A stretch of 64,000 nucleotides of DNA from NCBI GenBank assembly GCA_041586615.1, contig JBFGZS010000010.1:19659-83658 (forward strand), read 5' to 3'. Source of the DNA: Motiliproteus sp041586615 (lineage in GTDB: Bacteria > Pseudomonadota > Gammaproteobacteria > Pseudomonadales > Balneatricaceae). Below, piece by piece: positions 7,834-16,629 of this stretch; within the stretch, counting starts at the first letter, position 1, and the number at the start of each line of letters is the position of its first letter. A program made the position numbers and the translations under genes. The notes below the pieces were generated by a model that did no database searches, was not told where the DNA came from, and saw only the letters and a list, made by a program, of their open reading frames with translations.

Positions 7834-7992
7834 ACCGGCGGCAACGTAATACCGAGCAAAAAGTATCGCCTTATAAGCGGTTCATGAATAAACCGCCGTG
7901 GCATAAGGCCACGCGAGACAAGGACGGACAGGCGCCGGCCTTGTCGTCATCAAAAGAGCGAAGGGATCGGTATTTTTATGCCTGGTTAATCG
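7831..7992. repeat. MITE/REP-like inverted-repeat element, copy A (long form)
   Basis: The left end (TAAACCGGCGGCAACG, then TAATACCGAGCAAAAA) and right end (TTGTCGTCATCAA, GCGAAGGGATCGGTAT, ATGCCTGGTTAAT) match the copy at 16493-16578. The two ends are imperfect inverted repeats of each other (TTAACCnGGC...AATACCG). Copy A carries about 80 extra bases inside, including the small hairpins GCGGTT/AACCGC and GTGG/CCAC. There is no open reading frame, so it is non-autonomous if mobile. Confidence 0.65.
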
Positions 7993-8030
7993 TATCGCCT
8001 GACGGCCCCACAGCCATCCTTACGGGGTGC

Positions 8031-9632
8031 TTACTTTGCCGCCATTGCCAGCGCCAGAGCCTCGGCGACCTTGATACCGTCGATAGCCGCCGACAGGATA
8101 CCGCCGGCATACCCGGCGCCTTCACCCGCGGGGTAGAGGCCCTGGGTATTGATACTCTGGCAGTCGGCACCGCGATTGACCCGTACCGGCGAGGAGGTGC
8201 GTGTTTCAACGCCGGTCAGCAAGGCATCGGCCATCGAGAAGCCCTTAATTTTACGCTCGAAGGCCGGAAGCGCTTCTTTGATCGCCGCAATGGCGTAGTC
8301 CGGCAGGCTGGGGCTGAGGTCGGTCAGGTGAATGCCCGGTGTGTAGGAGGGCTCCACCTTGCCCAAGTCCGTGGACGGCTTGCCCGCCAGAAAATCGCCG
8401 ACCCGCTGGCCCGGTGCGCTGTAGTCGCCGCCGCCCAGCTCGAAGGCTTTACGTTCCCAATGCCGCTGCAGTTCGATACCCGCCAGCGGTCCACCGGGAT
8501 AATCGTCGGGGGTAATACTGACCACGATGGCGCTGTTGGCGTTACGCTCGGCGCGCGAATACTGACTCATACCGTTGGTAACGACGGCATTGGGTTCCGA
8601 GGTCGCGGCAACCACCTGGCCGCCGGGGCACATACAGAAGCTGTACACCGAGCGACCGTTGGCGCAGTGATGGACCAGTTTATAGTCCGCCGCCCCCAGC
8701 AGCTCATGCCCGGCCTGCTCGCCAAACCGGCTCTGGTCGATCAGCGATTGCGGGTGCTCGATCCGAAAGCCGATCGAGAAGGGCTTGGCTTCGATATGCA
8801 CGCCCTGGCGTTCCAGCATGGCAAAGGTATCACGGGCACTGTGGCCAACCGCCAGCATGATGTGCTGGCTGCGAATCACCTGCCCATCGGCCAGCACCAC
8901 GCCCTGAATCTGACCGTCGTTAATCTGCAATTCATCGACGCGTTGACCAAAACGGATCTCGCCGCCCAATTCCTCGATACTGTGGCGAATACTTTCCACC
9001 ATTTTCACCAGACGGAACGTGCCTATATGCGGCTTGCTGTTGATCAGGATATCCTCCGGTGCACCGGCTTTGACAAACTCTTCCAGCACCTTGCGCCCCA
9101 GATGGCGCGGATCTTTGATCTGACTATAGAGTTTGCCGTCGGAGAACGTGCCCGCGCCGCCCTCGCCAAACTGCACATTCGATTCGGGGTTCAGCTCGCG
9201 CTTGCGCCACAGACCAAAGGTATCGACGGTACGCTCACGAACCGCCTTGCCCCGTTCCAGAATAATCGGTTTAAAGCCCATTTGCGCCAGGATCAGCCCC
9301 GCCATCATGCCGCAAGGACCCATACCGATGATGATCGGCCGTTGCGATAGCGTTGCCGGGGCCTGCGTAACAAAATGATACTGGGTATCGGGGCTCGGTT
9401 TGATCTGCCCGTCAGCGGCGAAATCGACCAACAGCCGCGACTCTAGCGCGCAGTCAATATCCAGCGCGTAGATCAGGGCAATATGGTTGCGCTTACGGGC
9501 ATCGTGGCTGCGCTTGACGATGTTGAAGCCCTGTAACTGGCTAGCGTCAATGCCGAGCCGCTGCACGATGGCGTTGCGTAGATCCTGTTCGCTGTGGTCA
9601 AGAGGAAGCTTAAGATTGGTCAGTCGCAACAT
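8031..9632 (-). CDS. NAD(P)/FAD-dependent oxidoreductase (COG2509 family)
   Basis: A protein of about 533 residues belonging to the uncharacterised FAD-dependent dehydrogenase family COG2509. An N-terminal alpha/beta extension (MLRLTNLKLPLDH onward) precedes a dinucleotide-binding fold (PIIIGMGPCGMMAG ending in LERG at about 96-125). The family stretch VQFGEGGAGTFSDGKL follows, and the C-terminal FAD signature GEGAGYAGGILSAAIDG closes it. The start MLRLTN at 9632 is preferred over an upstream in-frame start at 9671 because it matches the usual start of the family. The substrate is unknown. It is transcribed alone, divergently from the glutathionyl-hydroquinone reductase gene. Confidence 0.88.
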   Translation of the reverse strand: MLRLTNLKLPLDHSEQDLRNAIVQRLGIDASQLQGFNIVKRSHDARKRNHIALIYALDIDCALESRLLVDFAADGQIKPSPDTQYHFVTQAPATLSQRPIIIGMGPCGMMAGLILAQMGFKPIILERGKAVRERTVDTFGLWRKRELNPESNVQFGEGGAGTFSDGKLYSQIKDPRHLGRKVLEEFVKAGAPEDILINSKPHIGTFRLVKMVESIRHSIEELGGEIRFGQRVDELQINDGQIQGVVLADGQVIRSQHIMLAVGHSARDTFAMLERQGVHIEAKPFSIGFRIEHPQSLIDQSRFGEQAGHELLGAADYKLVHHCANGRSVYSFCMCPGGQVVAATSEPNAVVTNGMSQYSRAERNANSAIVVSITPDDYPGGPLAGIELQRHWERKAFELGGGDYSAPGQRVGDFLAGKPSTDLGKVEPSYTPGIHLTDLSPSLPDYAIAAIKEALPAFERKIKGFSMADALLTGVETRTSSPVRVNRGADCQSINTQGLYPAGEGAGYAGGILSAAIDGIKVAEALALAMAAK

Positions 9633-9925
9633 GGGGAATTCCGTAGCGGCAGTCACGCGCCAGCAAGGCACCGAAAGAGAGGGCCGTCAGCGTCGAAACT
9701 GCAAAATATAAGAGACGGGATATTATCGGTTTCAACCCCTGCAGCTGTCAAAGCGCAATCACCGCTATCGACCTCGCGCCCGCGTGACGAAGCCGGGCAA
9801 AACTTTACAAGTGGCACCGATAACAGCAAGCTAGAGCCCCATAAATAAGATCACTAGCAATAAGGCGTTGTTAATACGTCTAACGGCTACTGATCTAAAG
9901 AAAACAACCGGGATAGGATAAGATC

Positions 9926-10936
9926 ATGGGGCTTCTGGTAAACGGTGAATGGCAGGACCGCTGGTACGATACGAAGGCGACCGACGGCCATTTTGCACGC
10001 AGCCAATCCCAGTTTCGTCACTGGATCACCACCGATGGCAGCGCAGGCCCCACCGGCGCCGCGGGCTTTAAAGCCGAAACCGGACGCTATCACCTTTACG
10101 TCTCCCTGGCCTGCCCCTGGGCGCATCGCACCTTAATATTCCGGGTATTGAAAGGCTTGGCGTCGAGCATCAGTGTGTCGGTGGTCAATCCTCTGATGAA
10201 AGAGCATGGCTGGACCTTCGATCCGGCGCCCGGCGTCGTTGCCGACCCGTTGCATCAAAGCCAATATCTGCACCAGCTCTACACCCAGGCGGCAGCCGAT
10301 TACTCGGGACGCGTGACGGTACCTATCCTGTGGGATAAACACCGGGACACTATCGTCAGTAACGAATCGGCGGATATTATCCGTATGCTGAACAGCGCCT
10401 TCGACCAGGCCGGTGCAACACCCGGCGATTACTATCCGGTAGCGCTACGTCGTGAGATCGACAGCCTCAACCAGCACATTTATGACTCGGTCAATAACGG
10501 CGTCTACAAGGCCGGTTTTGCCACCACCCAGGCCGCGTATGAAGACGCCCTGTATCCGCTATTTGCCAGCCTCGACCAGCTGGAGCACCGGCTAAGCCAG
10601 CAACGCTACCTGCTCGGTGAACGTATAACCGAAGCGGACTGGCGCCTGTTTACCACCCTGATCCGCTTCGACCCGGTGTACGTCGGACACTTCAAGTGCA
10701 ACCTGCGCCCCATCCGCAGTTACCCCCATTTATGGGGTTATCTCAAGGAGCTGTACCAGTGGCCGGGGGTGCGCGCCACCGTCGATATGGCCCATATCAA
10801 GACCCATTATTATGCCAGTCACGATATGATCAACCCCACCGGCGTCGTGCCTGTTGGCCCTCTCCAGGACCTGGACAGTCCACACCAGCGCGACGCGCCG
10901 GCAAGCGAACGACGCCCGCCGGTAACGTCAGGTTGA
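9926..10936 (+). CDS. yqjG: Glutathionyl-hydroquinone reductase (YqjG/ECM4-type GST)
   Basis: A 336-residue Xi-class glutathione transferase, which reduces glutathionyl-hydroquinones with glutathione. The catalytic motif CPWAHR carries the nucleophile C63, preceded by the family opening (GRYHLYVSLA). TVPILWDKHRDTIVSNESADI is the glutathione-binding thioredoxin-fold part, and the C-terminal helical domain includes YLLGERITEADWRLFTTL, then FDPVYVGHFKCN. The start ATG at 9926 lies after a GGATAGGATAAG stretch. Its last nine bases overlap, tail to tail, the end of the decayed signalling gene on the other strand. Confidence 0.93.
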   Translation: MGLLVNGEWQDRWYDTKATDGHFARSQSQFRHWITTDGSAGPTGAAGFKAETGRYHLYVSLACPWAHRTLIFRVLKGLASSISVSVVNPLMKEHGWTFDPAPGVVADPLHQSQYLHQLYTQAAADYSGRVTVPILWDKHRDTIVSNESADIIRMLNSAFDQAGATPGDYYPVALRREIDSLNQHIYDSVNNGVYKAGFATTQAAYEDALYPLFASLDQLEHRLSQQRYLLGERITEADWRLFTTLIRFDPVYVGHFKCNLRPIRSYPHLWGYLKELYQWPGVRATVDMAHIKTHYYASHDMINPTGVVPVGPLQDLDSPHQRDAPASERRPPVTSG

Positions 10937-11938
10937 CGCGGCAAAAAAGCGATCGAACTGATCGGCCGGTACCGGCCTGCCAAACAAGAATCCCTGGACC
11001 TGTTTGGCGCTATCAGGCCCTTTACCGGGTCCTGCCAGCGCAGCAATGCCTCCGCGCCCAACAACTGCTCGGTCTGCAGATCAAACACCGGCTGATAATG
11101 CAGTACCAATTGATCGTGCTGTATAGCCCGCTGCAGCCCTGACACGATATCCAGATGATCGATAACCCGCTGCCCCATGGCGTGTTCATAAAATTGAAAC
11201 TGGCCGTGCCCAGCCGCTTTAGCATGGTACATCGCAATATCGGCATTTTTCATCAGCGTATCGACATCGTCACCATCCTGGGGCCAGACCGCCACGCCGA
11301 TACTGGCACCGGGCTCCAGTTCATGTTTACCAAACCAGACGGGGTCGGCCAGTGCCTCCTGTAACTTGGCACAGACCCGGCCACTTGGGGAAGTTCGGAT
11401 CAATATCGTAGATCGCCAGCTTGACCAGCTCATCATGGGCGTACCCCAGATTCCGGCACGTCGCATCATTGGCGTAGATGATCCGCGCGTCTTTGTCGAT
11501 CCACAGCGCCGAGTCCACCATCTGGTCGACGGAAAACTCCATTAACTGCATGCGCTGGCTGCGTTCAGCCCGATGATCGATAGGCCGAATCACCGCCACG
11601 GAATATTCAATATCGCCCTGGAATTGGTAGCTGTCGACGATCTCTACCGGCCGGTAGACACCCAAGGCGGTGCGGTGCTGTACAGTCACGGTCAGCACGC
11701 GGCGACGCTTCAGCGCCATCCAGTGTTGTGGCCAGACCGATGGCCGAAAGTGGGTATCCAGGTCGTGGATGCTCATCCCACAGAACGTGTCGAGGTCGTA
11801 GCCGTAGAAATGCAGTGCCGAAGGGTTCGCATTCAGCAGACGGCCGTCAGCCCCGATCCAGATGATTAAGTCTTTCAAGTTGCGGAGAGTATTGGCCAAA
11901 AAATCGGGGGAATTAAAGTCCATATCAACACGATACAC
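10928..11938 (-). pseudogene. Decayed PAS-PAS-GGDEF-EAL protein with two internal deletions
   Basis: Reading from 11938 there are two PAS domains (NLKDLIIWIGADGRLLNANP; ALWIDKDARIIYANDA). At about 11385, in the second PAS, the sequence jumps, out of frame, into the last third of a GGDEF domain (KLQEALADPVWFGK, GASIGVAVWPQDG, ADIAMYHAKAAG). The GGDEF motif itself is gone. An EAL domain starts normally (LQRAIQHDQLVLHYQPVFDL, LGAEALLRWQDPVKGLIAP) but at about 11010 jumps to its very end (AKQVQGFLFGRPVPADQF) and stops at 10928-10930. So two deletions have removed both active sites. The remains cannot make or break c-di-GMP. The end overlaps the neighbouring gene by nine bases. Confidence 0.85.
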
Positions 11939-12105
11939 CAGCTGAATGAAGGACTGACTATACCGCTATTGTTGCAATCCGGCACGACAGGAGTGCATAC
12001 GAGGCAGCGCTAATTAGCGAACATTTGATTTTGCGCAGCTTTTGGCAATATTGTAAATCGAATCATAAACGGGATAGCTCTGCCAACCGCCCTTCGTATC
12101 AACAC

Positions 12106-15100
12106 CTACACAGAACGACGCAGCGTATGCAGCATGTGATAAATCACCGGAACCAGTAACAGGCTGACCAGCATCGAGTAGCTCAGCCCCCACACCACCG
12201 TGATCGCCAGGGGTTGCAGCATCTCGGCGCCATCGCCCCAGCCCAGCGCCAAGGGCAGCATGCCGACGACCGTACTCAGGGTCGTCATCAGGATAGGGCG
12301 TAAACGCAAACGTGCGGCGGCAACAATCATATGGCGCAACTCACCGGCGCTAGCGGATTGCGGCCCAGCGTTGCGCTCCGCGTGCTCTCTGCGTTCGAGC
12401 TCGATGTACTCCACCAGCAGGATCGCATTGTTCACCACGATCCCCACCAGCATGACCATGCCGAGCCAGACCGGCATCGACAGCGGTATCGCGAGCAGAT
12501 CAATACCCAGGGCCACCCCGGAAGCCGCAAAGGGCACGCTAAGGATAATAATCAGCGGATTGAGCAGCGATTCGTATTGGATCGCCATCACCACAAACAC
12601 CAGAAACAGCGCCAATAACAGCAGGATATCGGTCTGTTGTTGCTGGGCCTGCAAGGCTTTCTGGCCGCCGCCATCGTACAAACTGTAGCCTTGCGGCAAT
12701 TGCGCCCGGTCACGGAGCTGCTGCAGCGACTGCAGCGCCTCGCCGAGGGTGGTGCCGTCGCGTAGCGAGGCAGACAGTTCGACGATGCGCATCTGGTTGT
12801 CGCGCATGATGGTCGCGGGAGTTTCCAGCAACTGAATCTGCGCCACGCTGCCCAGATACAGCGCCGGCGCACCGGCCCGGGCGGGGAATAGGATGATCGA
12901 TTCCAGGTCCTGCGGGCTGCGAAATGCCGACGGTGCCAGACGCAGACGGATATCGTAGGCGCGGTCGCTGTCCAGGTAATCACTCACGACCCGGCCCTGC
13001 AACGCGATCTGGGCCGCCTCCGTCAGATCCTGCAGGGTCAGTCCCAGCTGGGCCGCACGGTTACGGTCCAGCTTAATCGCGATTTCGAACTGCTCGTCCT
13101 CGGCAGAATGCGCGACATTGCTCAGACCGGGAATCGCACGCATGTTATCGGCTAGGCCATCGGCCAGCACCTTGAGTTGCGCCAGATCAGTACCCTGTAA
13201 GCGCAGGCTGATATCGTCGTCACCGCGACTGGTACGAATACCCCGGATGCCCCGCTGCGTCATGCGTACCTGAAAACCGGCCAGTTGTTGCTGCCCGACA
13301 ACTGTGTTCATGCGCTGCATCCATTCACCACTGCTGACACGCCGTTGCGCCAACGGCACCAGCTGGACAATCACCGAGGCACGGCTGGGACGCTCACGCT
13401 GGGAACGGCCAAACACCGATCCCCCCACCAGGGTATACACCGAGGCCGTTTCGGGCTGTACCGCAAACAGCCCTTCTAACAAACGGACCCGCTGATCCAT
13501 CTCCTCGAGGGATGTGCCGACATCGGCCGATATCGAGATGCTGATCCGCCCGTCGTCGAGTTTGGGTAAAAAGATCTGTTTGCCGGACATAAACACCGGC
13601 ACGCTGAAGCCCAAGGCCAGCATAAATGCCAGCAAGGTCAGCACGCGCCAACGCAGCAAGACAGCGATCACGACGGCGTAGCCACGCTGCAGCAGAGCGA
13701 TAACCGCGTCGACCCCGCGTCGCAGCGCACTACTGCTGGTGGCCGTGACCTTGGCCGCGTACGCCGGCACCAGCGTCAGCGCAATAATCATCGACGCAAA
13801 AATCGCCGCCGAGATGGTGAAGATCAATTCCCGAAACAGCAGACCGGTCAGGCCGCCAACAAACAGAAACGGCAGTACCGCCGACAGGTTGGTCGAGGTC
13901 GCCGCCACAATCGCCCCATTCACTTCACTAGCCGCCTGCGTGGCGGCATCCTCCGGCCGCTCCCGATGGCACTGGTGCCGGTAGATGTTCTCCAGCATCA
14001 CGATGGTGTTATCCACCAGCATGCCGATGCCCAGTGCCAGCCCCCCCAGCGTCATGACGTTTAGCGTCAGGCCGCCGATTCCCATCAGCACGCAGGTAAA
14101 CATAATGGCGATCGGGATTGCGCTACCGATAATCAGCGTGCGGCGCAGATTACCCAGAAACAGGTAGACCACCGACATGGCCAGCAACGCACCGCTGATC
14201 GCGGCCAAGGAAGCATTTTTCAGGGCCTGTAAGATATAGATAGACTGGTCGGCGACCAGGGTTACGCGCACGTCTTGCGGGATAATGCGTTGCGCATGCA
14301 GCCAGGCCAACCGCTCATTGACGACCGCCGCCACCGCGGTGGTATTGGCCGTCGGTTGTTTCTGAATCGACAGTTTGATGCCGCTAACACCATCGGCGCG
14401 CACTTTGATACGCTCATCCTCGCTGCTGTCCAGCACCTCGGCCACGTCGTTCAGGTACACCGTCTGACCGCCATTTCGCGTTATCGGCAGCTGGCGAATC
14501 TCGTCGAGGGAGGTAAAGCGGCCACTGATCCGCCCGGTGATTTCATAGCCGGGCATCTGCAGACGACCGATCGGCTGGTCACTGTTGCCCCCCTGCAGGG
14601 CGCTGATCAGGTCCCGATAGCTTAAGCCGATACCCGCCAACCGTCCTTGATCCGGGATGATCTGGATCTCGCGCAGCACACCGCCACCGACCTCCGCCGC
14701 CGCTACACCGGGAAGGTTCAAAAACCATTTGCTGAACGAAGCATCAACCCATTGCTGTAGCGCCGCACTGTCACGCAGCGGTGAACTGATCACAAATTCC
14801 TGCACCGGGATTTGCGACGGATCCAGCTTAAAGATCACCGGCGGATCGATACTGTCCGGCAAAAAACGCTTGGCACGATCGAGTCGGGTACTGGCATCGC
14901 GCAGGGCGACATCGATATCTTTGCCGTAATCAAATGCCAGATCGACACTGGCGCTTCCCCGCGTACTGCTCGATTGCACGCTGATGGCGTCCTCGGTGAT
15001 CGCCAACTGCTCCTCCAGCTGCCGGGTGATCTTGTCCTCCATCACCGACGCGGGAACGCCGGCGTCACTGATTCGCACCCGAATCTCCGGGTAGATAATA

Positions 15101-15228
15101 TGCGGCAGCAGGTCGATGGCCAAACGACTGAGGGTGAACAGGCCCAGTACGATCACGGCCAGCGCAATCATGGACACCCCGACCGGATGGCGTATCGACC
15201 AACCCGCTAACCCGCCGCGCAGATTCAT
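12106..15228 (-). CDS. RND-family efflux transporter, inner-membrane permease
   Basis: A 1040-residue HAE1-type RND permease: N-terminal helix (SIRHPVGVSMIALAVIVLG), a large periplasmic porter region, the helix bundle with GIGMLVDNTIVMLENIYRH (the proton-relay Asp in helix 4), a second periplasmic half, and the C-terminal bundle with GMVMLVGIVVNNAILLVEYI. Such pumps export drugs, metals, detergents or lipids using the proton gradient. The start overlaps the stop of the adaptor gene by four bases (ATGA), so the two are translated together. No outer-membrane TolC-type gene is next to them, so a channel encoded elsewhere is likely. Substrate is not predictable. Confidence 0.93.
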   Translation of the reverse strand: MNLRGGLAGWSIRHPVGVSMIALAVIVLGLFTLSRLAIDLLPHIIYPEIRVRISDAGVPASVMEDKITRQLEEQLAITEDAISVQSSSTRGSASVDLAFDYGKDIDVALRDASTRLDRAKRFLPDSIDPPVIFKLDPSQIPVQEFVISSPLRDSAALQQWVDASFSKWFLNLPGVAAAEVGGGVLREIQIIPDQGRLAGIGLSYRDLISALQGGNSDQPIGRLQMPGYEITGRISGRFTSLDEIRQLPITRNGGQTVYLNDVAEVLDSSEDERIKVRADGVSGIKLSIQKQPTANTTAVAAVVNERLAWLHAQRIIPQDVRVTLVADQSIYILQALKNASLAAISGALLAMSVVYLFLGNLRRTLIIGSAIPIAIMFTCVLMGIGGLTLNVMTLGGLALGIGMLVDNTIVMLENIYRHQCHRERPEDAATQAASEVNGAIVAATSTNLSAVLPFLFVGGLTGLLFRELIFTISAAIFASMIIALTLVPAYAAKVTATSSSALRRGVDAVIALLQRGYAVVIAVLLRWRVLTLLAFMLALGFSVPVFMSGKQIFLPKLDDGRISISISADVGTSLEEMDQRVRLLEGLFAVQPETASVYTLVGGSVFGRSQRERPSRASVIVQLVPLAQRRVSSGEWMQRMNTVVGQQQLAGFQVRMTQRGIRGIRTSRGDDDISLRLQGTDLAQLKVLADGLADNMRAIPGLSNVAHSAEDEQFEIAIKLDRNRAAQLGLTLQDLTEAAQIALQGRVVSDYLDSDRAYDIRLRLAPSAFRSPQDLESIILFPARAGAPALYLGSVAQIQLLETPATIMRDNQMRIVELSASLRDGTTLGEALQSLQQLRDRAQLPQGYSLYDGGGQKALQAQQQQTDILLLLALFLVFVVMAIQYESLLNPLIIILSVPFAASGVALGIDLLAIPLSMPVWLGMVMLVGIVVNNAILLVEYIELERREHAERNAGPQSASAGELRHMIVAAARLRLRPILMTTLSTVVGMLPLALGWGDGAEMLQPLAITVVWGLSYSMLVSLLLVPVIYHMLHTLRRSV

Positions 15229-16328
15229 GGCTGTGTGTCCTGCTTGCTGGGCTTACCCGCTGCGCCGGCCGCGTGTGTGGCTGTTGTTTGCGCGGCGGCA
15301 GCAACCTGTTTCACGCTCATACCGGTGCGTAGATTGGTAAAACCACGGGTGACGACCTGGCTGCCCGGCTGCAGTCCCGACAAGACTTCCACCTGCTCGC
15401 CGATCCGCAGGCCCGTGACTACGAACGTTTGCCGCACCTGTTGCGCCGCATCCAGGGTAAACAGGTACTCGCCTTCCACCGCGCGTCGCAGGGCGCTGAA
15501 GGGTATCAACAACCGCTCCGAGGCCTGGGTTCGCAGCCGCACCCGCACCAGTTGACCGGGCCGGGCACCCGGGGGCGGCGAGTCGAGACCGATCTCGACG
15601 GTACCGGTGCGGGTTACCGGGTCCAGGTTGGGGTAGATACGGGTAATAACTCCCGGCAAAACCGTCGCACTGCCCAGGGCATCAATAGTGACCGCCACCG
15701 GGTCCCCTTTATGCAACTTGTTGATCAGTAGCTCCGAAACGGCCACCTCGGTAATCAGCGTGCGCTGATCGGATATCGTCATCAAATGGGTATAGCGCTC
15801 GGCAATATTGCCGGGTTCACTCAAGCGTTGGCTGACAACACCGCTGATGGGCGCACGCAGGGTGGTGTAGGCCAGCCGGGTCACGAGCATCTGCTCGTCG
15901 GCCTTGGCGACCGCCAGCTCGGTCTCGGCCCGGGTCAGTTCGGTCTGTGCCGTAAGGCGCTTATCGATCAGTTCCCCGATGCGCGCCAAGTCTTTCTCGG
16001 CCTTGCGCCGCAGCGCTTGGGTGCGGGCCAGTTGCGCCTGCAGCAGCGCGGCATCCAGTCGCGCTACCACGTCACCGGCACGCACCGGATCACCGGCATA
16101 GAAAGGCAACGACGTGATGCGCCCCTCCTCCTGGTTAAAGATCTGGATCTCCTGCTGCGCCCGCAGCGTACCGGTGCGTTCGCGTTCGACCGCCAGTACG
16201 GCGCGCTGCGCACTGACCACTTCCACCAGATGCGGCTTCGGCGTACGCGGTTGCGGCGCAGGCGCTTCACTGCAGCCCAGGATAGATAAACTGACGAGCG
16301 TAATCATAATCGACAAGGCGATAGGCAT
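15225..16328 (-). CDS. RND efflux periplasmic adaptor lipoprotein
   Basis: A 367-residue membrane-fusion protein that links the permease to an outer-membrane channel. The N-terminus has a lipoprotein signal (ITLVSLSILGC, lipidated Cys about residue 19). The barrel-sandwich/lipoyl hairpin (GDPVRAGDVVARLDAALLQAQL, then the helical hairpin rich in A, E and R, then LRAPISGVVSQRLSEPG) and beta-barrel (VAVTIDALGSATVLPGVITRIYP) are in the normal order. The C-terminus (VVTRGFTNLRTGMSVK) is the membrane-proximal domain. It is the first gene of the two-gene operon; its promoter should lie in 16329-16492. Confidence 0.92.
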   Translation of the reverse strand: MPIALSIMITLVSLSILGCSEAPAPQPRTPKPHLVEVVSAQRAVLAVERERTGTLRAQQEIQIFNQEEGRITSLPFYAGDPVRAGDVVARLDAALLQAQLARTQALRRKAEKDLARIGELIDKRLTAQTELTRAETELAVAKADEQMLVTRLAYTTLRAPISGVVSQRLSEPGNIAERYTHLMTISDQRTLITEVAVSELLINKLHKGDPVAVTIDALGSATVLPGVITRIYPNLDPVTRTGTVEIGLDSPPPGARPGQLVRVRLRTQASERLLIPFSALRRAVEGEYLFTLDAAQQVRQTFVVTGLRIGEQVEVLSGLQPGSQVVTRGFTNLRTGMSVKQVAAAAQTTATHAAGAAGKPSKQDTQP

Positions 16329-16492
16329 AGTGGGTCGACTCTGCTGTAAACGGGCTGGTATTGAACGGACGGGTTAGCAACGGACGCATTGTAAACGGAC
16401 TAGATTATAGGAAGACAGACGAAAGGTGGACCTGTTCAGACGATGCAAATGATCAAAAAGTTCAGAATCGCACCACGAAGCCCGGAATGGCA

Positions 16493-16578
16493 GGTTATTC
16501 AGGCGGCAATGTAATACCGCGCAAAAATGTCGTCATCAACAGGGCGAAGGGATCGGTATATTGATGCCAGGTTAATAG
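16493..16578. repeat. MITE/REP-like inverted-repeat element, copy B (short form)
   Basis: The left end (GGTTATTCAGGCGGCAATG, TAATACCGCGC) and right end (GGGATCGGTATATTGATG, CCAGGTTAATAG) form imperfect terminal inverted repeats of roughly 25 bases. The body is nearly identical to copy A (7831-7992) apart from the internal segment missing here. The rest of the 16329-16629 gap shows nothing else except a DnaA box. Confidence 0.65.
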
Positions 16579-16579
16579 T

Positions 16580-16588
16580 TTATCCACA
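16580..16588 (+). promoter_or_regulatory. DnaA box (single)
   Basis: TTATCCACA is an exact match to the DnaA box consensus TTATNCACA. It abuts the right end of the repeat element and lies 42 bases before the DUF2157 gene. A lone box can occur by chance. Confidence 0.4.
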
Positions 16589-16629
16589 ACCTGCTAGTCT
16601 TGGTCTGTTAGCCGTGCATACAAGGAAGG

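Noticed and set aside
7884..9350. 488-codon plus-strand frame opposite the FAD oxidoreductase
   Set aside because: It mirrors the real gene, has no family features and reads as the antisense of a GC-rich coding region.
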